Source of the DNA: Xestospongia bergquistia
Lineage: Eukaryota > Porifera > Demospongiae > Haplosclerida > Petrosiidae
DNA: 64,000 bases
Direction: 5' to 3'
NCBI GenBank assembly: GCA_963965975.1
Contig: OZ014425.1
Span: 2,555,501 to 2,619,500 of the forward strand
Made by a program: the position numbers and the translations under genes. The notes beneath the pieces are model-generated. The model saw only the letters and a program-made list of their open reading frames with translations, did no database searches and had not been told where the DNA came from. Of this stretch, positions 48,757-60,700 are shown one piece after another. The stretch's first letter is position 1. Each line of letters starts with the position of its first letter.

Positions 48757-49555
48757 TACTCTGTCCGAGTTGAGAAAAGCCACCCAGACGTGTGAATAAC
48801 TTTGCCGTTTTACGTGCTATCCACATGGGACTTGCACCAATCGATTCAGCTTGCAAACGCGCATTTTATATATAAAATTTGGCTCTCTAGCGCTACGATA
48901 AAGTATCAAACTATAAAACTCCATACATTTTGAATGGCATCCCTTTTGCATACTTTAAATTGCACACCTTCGAGCAGATAACAAAAATCGATTTTCACCT
49001 CAAAAAGTCAGCCAACTATCACCGAGAAGCCAGCCGACTATCACATGGCAAGTCAAAATTACAATTCTAATTATAAAAATAAATGCCTTCGTATCAATTA
49101 TACTATTAAAATGATAACCAGGTATCGTCTTTTGCAATTTTGGGCAGCTATAAAGCCAACATGGTTTTGAAAAAAACCTTTTGACAAAATTAATAAGGAA
49201 AACTGAAAATATCTAAAATCGTTCGTCATCAGAACTGTCAGATTGATACTGGAACGTGAAAGTCCTGGGGCATCACAGGTCTGTTTCAGAGATCCTTCAG
49301 TCCGTTTGCGGCTGCCAAGTTCCTCGAAATATTCATAGACATTCACAGCAACCTCCTTTGTTTGTGATCGCAATCTTTTTCCACTTACAAGCACGAGAAA
49401 AAACGTGGTGTGTTCGCATGACATCCACGTGAACAAATAATGAAAACACTTAACACGTACTTCAGCGCTAACAGGCGAGGAAATACCTCACGTTACATTC
49501 CATGCATAAAACACCTTTTTTTTAATAAAGGGCTTTTCTCAACTCAGACAGAGTA
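48757..49555. mobile_element. Tc1/mariner-type non-autonomous element, 799 bp
   Basis: 25-bp terminal inverted repeats with one mismatch (left TACTCTGTCCGAGTTGAGAA continuing AAGCC; right complement has T for the second C of GTCC). Flanked by TA at 48755-48756 and 49556-49557. The satellite reads on across it once a single TA is counted, which confirms a TA target duplication. It carries only the N-terminal part of a transposase on the minus strand. Confidence 0.9.
49098..49436 (-). pseudogene. Tc1/mariner-like transposase N-terminal fragment
   Basis: 112-codon minus-strand frame. Residues about 19-65 (GKRLRSQTKEVAVNVYEYFE, then GLSRSSI) look like the N-terminal helix-turn-helix DNA-binding domain of IS630/Tc1-type transposases. 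Text after about residue 66 is not transposase-like, and no DDE/D catalytic domain is present in the element. The ATG chosen is the first in frame; the true start may be nearer GKRLRS. Confidence 0.6.
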
Positions 49556-50285
49556 TAGTTAGTACCATTAAATCCTTTAGACTGAACAGTTTACTTTATA
49601 AACTTCACTCAATAGTCTAAACCTTCTAAAGTCTTTAAATTAAAGACTTTAGAGCGTTAATTCAAACCAACTTACTAAAATGTTAATTGCAGTTTATTTA
49701 GTTAGTAACGTTAACTCTTTTAGACTGAGTAGTTTACTTTATAAACTTCATTCAATAGTCTAAACCTTCTAAAGTCTTTAAATTAAAGACTTTAGACCCT
49801 TAATGCAAACCAACTTACTAAACTGTTAATAGCAGTTTATTTAGTTAGTCCCATTAAGTCCTTTAGACTGAACAATTTACTTTATAATAATCACGCAATA
49901 GTCTAAACCTTCTAAAGTCTTAAAAGTAAAGACTTTAAAGCGTTAAAGCAAACCAACTTACTAAACTGTAAATTGCACTTTATTTAGTTAGTCCCATTCA
50001 GTCCTTTAGACTGAGCAGTTTACTTTATAAACTTCACTCAATAGTCTAAACCTTCTAAAGTCTTTAAATTAATGAGTTTAGAGCGTTAACGCAAACCAAC
50101 TTACTAAACTGTTAATAGCCGTTTATTTAGTTAGTCACATTAAGTCCTTTAGACTGAGCAGTTTACTTTATAAACTTCACTCAATAGTCTAAACCTTCTA
50201 AAGTCTTCAACTTAAAGACTTTAGAGCATTAATGCAAACCAACTTACTAAACTGTTAATTGCAGTTTATTTAGTTAGTCCCATTA
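49556..50285. repeat. 143-bp satellite, between the two inserted elements
   Basis: About five monomers with the AAGTCTTTAAATTAAAGACTT dyad, interrupted on both sides by TA-flanked transposons. Confidence 0.88.
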
Positions 50286-50814
50286 GAGGCGTGGCTCAAT
50301 GATCGGACACTCTGGTGTTTTTACTGTTTTTAAATAAACAGAGCATTCGAAGCTGACTTTCGACACCAGCTTCGAGTGCCCCAATCCATCATATAGTTAT
50401 TGCAAAGAATATACTGAAAAAGAAATCTTTTTGCACAATTTACAAGCATATATCCTGTACACTTGAGATCATGATAAAACGGACATTCTTATGTAGATTT
50501 GAACGATGACCATATCTTGATAACAATTATAGCTTGAACGTTATCTCTGCTTTTGAACAGTATATAATATGTGAAGAATTAACTGTCAAAATTTGGAGAA
50601 ATTTCTACGTACAGTTCTGAATATACATCTCTTTGAAACCATGAACTCATGGACGAATAAACGGACATTTAAGAGAAGTTCTTTTCTAAAGAAGGTGATA
50701 AGTTCTTGATATTTATTAACTCAAATTTGACAATCACAAATACTGTTTATTAATTATTCAAATTCACTGTGCATGAAAAAATAATTTTACTACAAAAAGT
50801 CTAGTAGTTAATTA

Positions 50815-50969
50815 TTATATGTCACACATAAAACAAACAAAATTTAGTGATTTTTCTTTCTTGATCCCAACACATACCATGTGGTACCACTGGAAACATT
50901 TTTCACATTCCACCCAATTAGTCGCTTTAGTGTGAAAACATAAATTATTAGAACATGCTGATAGTTTTT
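50815..50969 (-). pseudogene. Last exon: PHD-like zinc finger
   Basis: After TTTCATTACAG the exon continues the phase of the preceding 90-nt exon (SDN|E KLS) and encodes CSNNLCFHTKATNWVECEKC, then FQWYHMVCVGI and FVCFMCDI-stop. The spacing C-x4-C, WVxCxxC, WxHxxC and CxxC matches a PHD finger. The finger is intact in frame although the main exon is broken. Similar C-terminal fingers occur in some pogo-family transposases of aquatic invertebrates, by my recollection. Confidence 0.75.
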
Positions 50970-51110
50970 CTGTAATGAAATACATGAATTGTATTATTAT
51001 ATTGTGAATATTTTCATACTGGTTGTCAGGTTATTCTTTGACTGCTCTAGTGTAGTTTCTAACATGGCAAGCCACTATTAAAGGGTTAATTATAATATAA
51101 TGTCACATAC

Positions 51111-51448
51111 CATTATCACTGAGTCCATTCTTGTCATATTCATAGAGTCCTATCTCTTCTTCACTTCTCTTGCTAGTACTTCTGGTACATCTCTTTCTCC
51201 CTGTAACAAGGATAATTAACTTTAAAATACTTCAATATATATACATTACACATACTGGAAATTTGAGAATTTTTAGGTAATGTCTTTGACTGCTCTAGTG
51301 TAGTTTCTAAAATGGCAAGCCACTATTAAAGGGTTAATTATAATATAATGTCACATACCATTATCACTGAGTCCATTCTTGTCATATTCATAGAGTCCTA
51401 TCTCTTCTTCACTTCTCTTGCTAGTACTTCTGGTACATCTCTTCCTCC
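51111..51448 (-). repeat. Duplicated 90-nt symmetric exon in the transposase gene
   Basis: Two copies of a 248-bp segment each hold an exon of exactly 90 nt (51448-51359 and 51200-51111), with acceptor CCTTGTTACAG or CCCTGTTACAG-like context and a GTATGTGAC donor. Each reads RKRCTRSTSKRSEEEIGLYE and then YDKNGLSDN. Both exons begin and end in phase 1, so having two keeps the frame. The copies differ by few bases. Confidence 0.85.
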
Positions 51449-54400
51449 CTGTAACAAGGATAATTAACTCAAAAATACTAAAATATATATATACATTACA
51501 CATACTGGAAATTTGAGAACTTTTGGTGACTGTTCTAGTGCACTTTCTAAAATAGCAAGCCATAAATTCAAAGTATAATTAACCTCAGGCTGTATCACTT
51601 ACTATTCTCATCTACTTCACTGAGACTGATGTCTCCATCACTGGATTTACATGCTGTAGCATCTAAAGATAATTCTTCAGGATGGAATATTTTTTTCCAT
51701 TTTTCATATCTGATGTCAGGTAGATCATGACCATTCTCATACTTCCTAGAAAACCGACTGTGCTTTCTTCTGTAAAATCAAATTTTGATGTACTCTGTTC
51801 ACTTTGTTTTTTTTCTTTCTTTTGTCTCTCTTTCTCGGCTTTTTCAACTGCTCTTTTAAGCTTTCTCTCCTCTACCTCCTTCTTTTTCTGTTCTCGTTCC
51901 ATTGCCTTCTTTTCTCACTGTTGCTTTCTAAGATCTTTAGCTTTTAATTCATCTGCTTTCTTCATTTCTTTTTCTCTTATCAACTGAAGATTTTCAGAAC
52001 TTGTTAAAACACGAGCACTGTGGTTTGTCTTTTTCTCATTACTTGGTAGCTGAGGTAAAGTAAGAAAATCATGAAGAGTAGATGGCTGAACTTTTGTAAT
52101 GTAATCTTCGTCTTCAGAAAAGTTACCATAGTAACCACAGGTACTGTCTTGACTACAAGTGTCTTTCTCATAATAATCAATGCTTTCACTATCGGAAGTA
52201 ATACAGGTATGAGGATGAGATTTAGCTGGGCTATACAGAGGAAGAAACAGTCTCATCTTGGAGGTTATCATATCTATTTTCCCATCCTCCTCAAGTTGCA
52301 AGTAACGTAATACTGCATACCTGTTGAGGGGGTATATACCAGTGGATCTAAACCCAGCAACAATATTAGCTGGTGTCATCGCCTTTGTCCAGGCTCGACT
52401 AAACGTTTCGGTGAAATTAAATCTATTAACAGCTTCCCCAGGATTACAGGACATGTAGAGATGACACTCATTATTGTATGCGTTTTTTAAGGGGCTAAAA
52501 CATGACCTGTCCAATGGTTGACACAAATGAGTTGTATGAGGTGGCAAGCAAAATAAGATGATCTGATTTGCAGCAGCTGTCCTGATCAATTGAGGTTGGT
52601 AATGTGAAGAATGTCCATCCAGGAGTAACAAGATGGGTCGCTGTGGAGGGATGTGAAGTAAGAAGTGATTAGTAAACCATTCCTAAATCAATTCGGAATC
52701 TATCCATCCATTTTTAGACACCCCTTATGCAGTACCTGAGATTTCTCCTTTAGTGAAATTGGGCTTGAGTTTTTTCCGATCAAAAATTATCATCGGAGGC
52801 AAAAGGTAACCAGAAGCACTGCATGCTGACAAAACAGTAATTTGGGCTTTATCACCACTAGTAATACAGGAAATATCTCTCTGACCTTGTACTCCAATTA
52901 TTTTGCCAGGTTTATGTTCCAATGGGAACCCGCTCTCATCACAGTTAAAAATCAGCATTGGTCATTCAAGCAAATTATTAGACTTCAATGTTTCTTCAAG
53001 CAAGTCAAAATATCGATTTATGACATCTGGGTTAGCTGCAATAGCTCTACGATATGCTAATTTGGATCAATATCTTAATCGTAGTTTTGGATGCTGCTTC
53101 ACAAATGAGCCCCACCAACCAGTAATGACATTGACATCTTCAACTTCACATTGACGTTTCTTTGCTAGTGCTGCTCTAACAATACAAAGAACTTGTTCCT
53201 TTGTCCGAGCGAAGCCAATTTTAGCTGAACCTACCAAAAATGTTACTAGTTCTTCTTCTTCAATGTCATTTAAGTATCGAGGGGGTCCACTGTGAGCACC
53301 AAAAGAGACATTACCAGACACTCGGTCCCATAATCTTGACTTTGGCACATTATACATTTCAGCAGCTTTTCTAAGAGTAAATCGTCCTTTAGCCACGTCC
53401 TTTGCTGCTATACGTAACTGGGTCTCACTCCACCGCTTGTAGTGCCTATTCCTTGGCTTTTTTCCTCCAGAGGATAACCTAGGCTATTAAAGAAGATGTA
53501 ACTATAACATAATAAATCATATATAAACAAAGAAAAATAGACTCATGTCAGGGGCACTTAAAAACGGACTTGCATGTTTTCAAACAATTAATTGTCTCAG
53601 CACCCAATTAAGCACATAAACTTTATGGTTTGCAATAAGTCATTTGTACAAAGGTTTTTCACAATCTTATACTAATTGTCATAGCTTTGTAGAGAGACTC
53701 CTAGTTATGTATAAAACATAGAAAGACTCTAGCTCATTGTAGTGGACTATTGCATTCTGAAGATTCAATAAGACCAGATGAAAACAAATAAGTAAGGCAG
53801 ATATGTCTACTAGTATGCTTGAAGGTATACATCTCTTCTCCACTTCATAACAAAGACTATACATTGCACCAATGACTACATGTGATATAACTATATACTG
53901 CAATTATTTAGAGCCTTTGATCATATCATGAATTTTGAATAAGCAACTCATTAGAACTCATTTCTCTATCAAAATAATGACTAGTGACTTTAACATGTTA
54001 TCTGCCTACCCTTCCTCCTATTTTTGTGACTATGACATCATACCTATAGTATAATAGATGGTCTATGACATATTTTAGTTTATGTGATGACTTTATCTTT
54101 TTTTCTCAAAGGTATTAAAAACAATAATATTGTCATATAGTTAATTGATTATCATTTAAAAATTTATTTCACTCAGATTATTATAAATCAAATATCTATC
54201 ACATGTTTACCTACTTACAGTAAAGTTAGTCATAAAGTCAAGCAGCTATTAAGCCTTAGTACAACACTCTTATTATTAAAAAAGTGAACTGACTCTGTTA
54301 TTACAGACATATTTACTAATCACTAAAATGGCCAGGGTTGACTAAGGTATTACAAACACATAGCTCAAGCCATCAAGTCTTCCACATTGACATCTATACA

Positions 54401-54779
54401 TTATCACAAATTACCATGTTTGATTCTTTCCACGATAGTTAATACAAGAGAGTCCTGCCTAAGGTTTAACTTGAGGTAGATTTAGTTGATAGAAAGAGAA
54501 AGACTCAGAAACTGACAGAAAACTCCTAGTTAACGTTTAGACTTGAGGTTGTGTTGTCCGCCAAATCATACCACGTGCCCGCGAATACATTCAAGTCTGT
54601 AAAAGCACCAAAAACGGAGCTCGTTCACAACACGGAGTTTAGTTCGGAAACTGTGCAAGGAAAGTGTATTCATTGAGCATAACCAAGAGCCACATTGTAC
54701 GGAAGCAATAAGATATCTTCAAATTTTTAGAAGAAAAAGTGTCTGAAAATAGATTTGTCCGTCCATTGATTTTCGACTC

Positions 54780-57700
54780 TAAGTCCTTTAGACTGAGCAG
54801 TTTACTTTATAAATTTCACTCAATAGTCTAAACCTTATAAAATTTTAAAATAAAGACTTTAGAGCGTTAATGCAAACAAACTTACTAAACTGTTAATTGC
54901 AGATTATTTAGTTAGTCCCATTAAGTCCTTTGGACTGAGCAATTTACTTTATAAACTTCACTCAATAGTGTAAACATTCTAAAGCCTTTAAATTAAAGAC
55001 TTTAGAGCGTTAATACAAACCAACTTACTGAACTGTTAGTAGCAGCTTGTTGAGTTAGTCCCATTAACACCATTACACCTAGCAGTATACTTTAAAAACT
55101 TCTCTCAATAGTCTACACCTTCTAAGGTCTTTAAATTAAAGGCTTTAGAGCGTTAATGCAAACCAATTTACTAAACTGTTCATTGCAGTTTATTTATTTT
55201 AGTGTCATTAAGTCCTTTAGACTGAACAGTTTACTTTATAAAATTCCCTCAATAGTATAAACCTTATAAAGTCTTTAAATTAAAGACTTTAGAGCGTTAA
55301 TGCAAACCAACTTACTAAACTGTTAGTAGCAGCTTGATGAGTTAGTCCTATTAGTCCTTTCGACGGAGCAATTTACTTCATAAAATTCACTCAATAGTCT
55401 AAACCTTCTAAAGTCTTTAAATTAAAGACTTTAGACCCTTAATGCAAGCCACCTTACTAAACTGTTAATTGCAGGTTATTTAGTTAGTTGCACTAAGTCC
55501 GTTAGACTTAGCAAATTACTTTATAAAATTCACTCAATAGTCTAAACCTTTAAAGACATTCAATTAAAGACTTTCGACAGTTAATGCAAACCAACTTACT
55601 AAACTGTTAGTAGCAGTTTGTATAGTTAGTCCCATTAAGTCCTTTAGACTGAGCAGTTTACTTTATAAACTTCACTCAAAAGTCTAAACCTCCTAAAGTC
55701 TTTAACTTAAAGACTTTAAAGCGTTAATGCAAAAAACTTACTAAACATTTAATAGCTGTTTATTTAGTTAGTGCCATAAAGACCTTTATACTGAGCAGTT
55801 TACTTTATAAACTTCACTCAATAGTCTAAACCTTTTTAAGTCTTTCACTTAAACACTTTAGACCATTAATGCAAACAAATTTACTAAACTGTTAGTAGCA
55901 GTTTCTTTAGTTAGTCCCATTAAGTCCTTTACACTGAGCAGCTTACTTTATAAACTTCACTCAATAGTCTAAACCTTCTAAAGTCTTTAACTTAAAGACT
56001 TTAGAGTGTTAATGCAAACCAACTTACTAAAATGTTAGTAGCAGTTTATTTTGTTAGTACCATTAAGTCCTTTAGACTGAGCAGTTTTCTTTATAAACTT
56101 CACTCAATAGTCTAAACCTTCTAAAGTCTTTAACTTAAAGACTTTAGACCGTTAATGCAAAAAAACTTGCTAAACATTTAATAGCTGCTTATTTAGTTAG
56201 TGCCATAAAGACCATTATACCGAGCAGTTTACTTTATAAACTTCACTCAATAGTCTAAACCTTCTAAAGTCTTTAACTTAAAGACTTTAGAGCGTTACTG
56301 CAAACCAACTTACTAAACTGTTAATAGCTCTCTATTTAGTTAGTGCTATAAAGACCTTTATAGTGAACATTTGACTTTATAAACTTCAGTCAATAGCCAA
56401 AACCTTATAAAGTGTTTAACTTAAAGACTTTAGAGCGTTAATGCAAAAACACTTACTAAACTGTTAGTAGCAGTTTGCTTAGTTAGTCCAATTAAGTCCT
56501 TTAGACTGAGCAGTTTACTTTATAAAATTCACTTAACAGTCTAAACATTCTAAAGTCTTTAACTTAAAGACTTTATAGCGTTAATGCAAACAAACATTCT
56601 AAACTGTTAATAGCAGTGTGCTTAGATAGTTTAGAGCGTTAATACAAACAAACTTACTAAACTGTTAATAGCTGTTTATTTAGATAGTGCCATAAAGTCC
56701 TGTAGAATGAGCAGTTTATTTTATAAACTTCTCTCAATATTCTAAACCTTCTAAAGTCTCTAACTTAAAGACTTTAGAGCGTTAATGCAAACTAACTTAC
56801 TAAACTGTTAATAGCTGTTTATTTAGTTAGTGCCATAAAGTCCTTTAGACTGAGCAGTTTACTTTATAAACTTCTCTCAATAGTCTAAACCTTCTAAAGT
56901 CTTTAACTTAAAGACTTTAGAGCGTTAATGCAAACTAACTTACTAAACTGTTAATAGCTGTTTATTTAGTTAGTGCCATAGAGTCCTATAGACTGAGCAG
57001 TTTACTTTATAAAATTCTCTCAATAGTCTAAACCTTCTAAAGTCTTTAACTTAAAGGCTTTAGAGCTTTAATGCAAAATAACTTACTAAACTATTAATAA
57101 CTGTTTATTTAGTTAGTGCCATAAAGTCCTTTAGACTGAGCAGTTTACTTTATGAACTTATCTCAATAGTCTAAACCTTCTAAAGTCTTTAAATTAAAGA
57201 CTTTAGAGCATTAATGCAAAATAACTTACTAAACTGTTAATAGCTGTTGATTTAGTTAGTGCCATAAAGTCCTTTAGACTGAGCAGATTATTTTAAAAAC
57301 TTCTCTCAATAGTCGAAACCTTCTAAAGTCTTTAACTTGAAGACTTTAGAGCATTAATGCAAACTAACTTACTAAACTGTTAATAGCTGTTTATTTACTT
57401 AGTGCCATAAAGTCCATTAGACTGAGCAGTTTACTTTACAAAGTTCTCTCAATTGTCTAAACCTTCTAAAGTCTTTAACTTAAAGACTTTAGAGCGTTAA
57501 TGCAAACTAACTTACTAAACTGTTAATAGCTGTTTATTTAGTTAGTGCCATAAAGTCATTTAGACTGAGCAGTTTATTTTAAAAAATTCTCTCAACAGTC
57601 TAAACCTTCTAAAGTGTCTAACATAAAGACTTTAGTGCGTTAATGCAAACTAACTTACTAAACTGTTAATAGCTGTTTATTTATTAGTGCCATAAAGTCC

Positions 57701-60700
57701 TTTAGACTGAGCAGTTTACTTTATAAACTTCTCTCAATAGTCTAAACCTTCTAAAGTCTTTAACTTAAAGACTTTAGGGCGTTAATGCAAACTAACTTAC
57801 TAAACTATTAATAGCTGTTTATTTACTTAGTGCCATAAAGTCCTATAGACTGAGCAGTTTACTTTACAAAGTTCTGTCAATAGTCTAAACCTTCTAAAGT
57901 CTTTAACTTAAAGACTTTAGAGCGTTAATGCAAACTAACTTACTAAACTGTTAATAGCTGTTTATTTACTTAGTGCCATAAAGTCCTTTAGACTGAGCAG
58001 TTTACTTTATAAACTTCTCTCAATAGTCTAAACCTTCTAAAGTCTTTAACTTAAAGACTTTAGAGCGTTAATGCAAACTAACTTACTAAACTGTTAATAG
58101 CTGTTTATTTAGTTAGTGCCATAAAGTCCTTTAGACTGAGCAGTTTACTTTATAAAATTCTCTCAATAGTCTAAAACTTCTAAAGTCTTTAACTTAAAGA
58201 TTTTAGAGCGTTAATGCAAACTAACTTACTAAACTGTTAATAGCTGTTTATTTAGTCAGTGCCATAAAGTCCTTTAGACTGAGCAGTTTACACTATAAAA
58301 TTCTCTCAATAGTCTAAACCTTCTAACGTCTTTAACTTAAAGACTTTAGAGCGTTAATGCAAACTAACTTACTAAACTGTTAATAGCTGTTTATTTAGTT
58401 AGTGCCATAAAGTCCTATAGACTGAGCAGTTTACTTTATAAAAATCTCTCAAGAGTCTAAACCTTCTAAAGTCTATAACTTAAAGACTTTAGAGTGTTAA
58501 TACAAACAAACTTACTAAACTGTTAATAGCTGTTTATTTAGTTAGTGCCATAAAGTCCTGTAGAATGAGCAGTTTATTTTATAAACTTCTCTCAATATTC
58601 TAAACCTTCTAAAGTCTCTAACTTAAAGACTTTAGAGCGTTAATGCAAAATAACTTACTAAACTGTTAATAGCTGTTTATTTAGTTAGTGCCGTAAAGTC
58701 CTATAGACTGAGCAGTTTACTTTATAAAAATCTCTCAATAGTCTAAACCTTCTAAAGTCTTTTACTTAAAGACTTTAGAGCGTTAATGCAAACTAACTTA
58801 CTAAACTGTTAATAGCTCTTTATTTAGTTAGTGCCATAAAGTCCTTTAGACTGAGCAGATTATTTTATAAACTTCTCTCAATAGTCTAAACCTTCTAACG
58901 TCTTTCACTTGAAGTCTTTAGAGCGTTAATGCAAACTAACTTACTAAACTGTTAATAGCTGTTTATTTACTTAGTGCCATAAAGTCCATTAGACTGAGCA
59001 GTTTACTTTACAAAGTTCTCTCAATTGTCTAAACCTTCTAAAGTCTTTAACTTAAAGACTTTAGAGCGTTAACGCAAACTAACTTACTAAACTGTTAATA
59101 GCTGTTTATTTAGTTAGTGCCATAAAGTCCTTTAGACTGAGGAGTTTATTTTAAAAAAATCTCTCAACAGTCTAAACCTTCTAAAGTGTGTAACATAAAG
59201 ACTTTAGAGCGTTAATGCAAACTAACTTACTAAACTGTTAATAGCTGTTTATTTAGTTAGTGCCATAAAGTCCTTTAGAGTGAGCAATTTACTTTATAAA
59301 CTTCTCTCAATAGTCTAAACCTTCTAAAGTCTTTAACTTAAAGACTTTAGGGCGTTAATGCAAACTAACTTACTAAACTGTTAATAGCTGTTTATTTACT
59401 TAGTGCCATAAAGTCCTTTAGACTGAGCAGTTTACTTTACAAAGTTCTGTCAATAGTCTAAACCTTCTAAAGTCTTTAACTTAAAGACTTTAGAGCGTTA
59501 ATGCAAACTAACTTACTAAACTGTTAATAGCTGTTTATTTATTTAGTGCCATAAAGTCCTTTAGACTGAGCAGTTTACTTTATAAAATTCTCTCAATAGT
59601 CTAAACCTTCTAAAGTCTTTAACTTAAAGACTTTAGAGCGTTAATGCAAACTAACTTACTAAACTGTTTATAGCTGTTTATTTAGTTAGTGCCATAAAGT
59701 CCTTTAGACTGAGCAGATTATTTTATAAACATCTCTTAATAGTCTAAACCTTCTAAAGTGTCTAACATAAAGACTTTAGAGCGTTAATGCTAACAAACTT
59801 ACTAAACTGTTAGTAGCTGTTTATTTAGTTAGTGCCATAAAGACCTTTAGATTGAGCAGTTTACTTTATAAAGTTCTCTCAATAGTCTAAACCTTCTAAA
59901 GTCTTTAACTTAAAGACTTTAGAGCGTTAATGCAAACTAACTTACTGAACTGTTAATAGCTGTTTATATAGTTAGTGCCATAAAGTCCTATAGACTGAGC
60001 AGTTTACATTATAAACTTCTCTCAACAGTCTAAACCTTCTAAAGTCTTTAACTTAAAGTCTTTGGAGCGTTAATGCAAAATAACTTACTAAACTGTTAAT
60101 AGCTTTTTATTTAGTTAGTGACATAAAGTCCTATAGACTGAGCAGTTTACTTTATAAAATTCTCTCAATAGTCTAAACCTTCTGAAGTCTATAACTTAAA
60201 GACCTTAGAGCGTTAATACAAACAATCTTACTAAACTGTTAATAGCTGTTTATTTAGTTAGTGCCATAAAGTCATGTAGACTGAGCAGTTTATTTTATAA
60301 AATTCTCTCAATAGTCTAAACCTTCTAAAGGCTCTAACTTAAAGACTTTAGAGCGTTAATGCAAACAACTTAATAAACTGTTAATAACTGTTTATTTACT
60401 TAGTGCCATAAAGTCCTTTAGACTGAGCAGTTTACTTTATAAACTTCTCTCAATAGTCTCAACCTTCTAAAGTCCTTAACTTAAAGACTTTAGAGCGTTA
60501 AAGCAAACTAACTTACTAAACTGTTAATAGCTGTTTATTTAGTTAGTGCCATAAAGTCCTTTAGACTGAGCAGTCTACATTATAAACTTCTCTCAATAGT
60601 CTAAACCTTCTAAAGTCTTTAACTTAAAGACTTTAGAGCGTTAATGCAAACTAACTTACTAAACTGTTAATAGCTGTTTATTTACTTAGTGCCATAAAGT

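Larger units (their letters stand above)
50815..53484 (-). pseudogene. pogo/Tigger-like transposase with C-terminal PHD-like finger
   Basis: Minus-strand gene. The main exon (53484-51603, after acceptor CTTTAATAG) starts with a pipsqueak-type helix-turn-helix (KRWSETQLRIAAKDVAKGRF then LRKAAEMYNVPKSRLW), then a CENP-B-like segment (GFARTKEQV, then WWGSFVKQHPKL), then the DDE_1 catalytic domain: first Asp in IFNCDESGFPLEHKPGK, second in LLLLDGHSSHYQPQLI, followed by LPPHTTHLCQPLD and GFRSTGIYPLNRYAV. A charged coiled-coil-like stretch rich in E, K and R follows (about 51960-51770). Two short exons and a last exon with a PHD-like finger follow. In-frame stops lie after LRLRY, NNLLE, GEISGTA, DSELI and LRKQQ, with a frame change near 51760, so this copy is inactive. 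Exons upstream of 53484 are not identified. Confidence 0.88.
50286..54779. mobile_element. pogo/Tigger-like DNA transposon, 4494 bp
   Basis: Imperfect 24-bp terminal inverted repeats: left GAGGCGTGGCTCAATGATCG continuing GACA, right complement GAGTCGAAAATCAATGGACG continuing GACA. TA duplications lie at 50284-50285 and 54780-54781, and the satellite phrase CCATTAAGTCC is rejoined exactly when the element is removed. It contains a spliced minus-strand transposase gene. The roughly 1.3 kb between the gene and the right end shows no other coding sequence. Confidence 0.92.

Noticed and set aside
51727-51987. Plus-strand 86-codon frame opposite the pogo transposase
   Set aside because: It is the antisense of the lysine- and glutamate-rich coiled-coil-like stretch, giving a serine- and phenylalanine-rich shadow.
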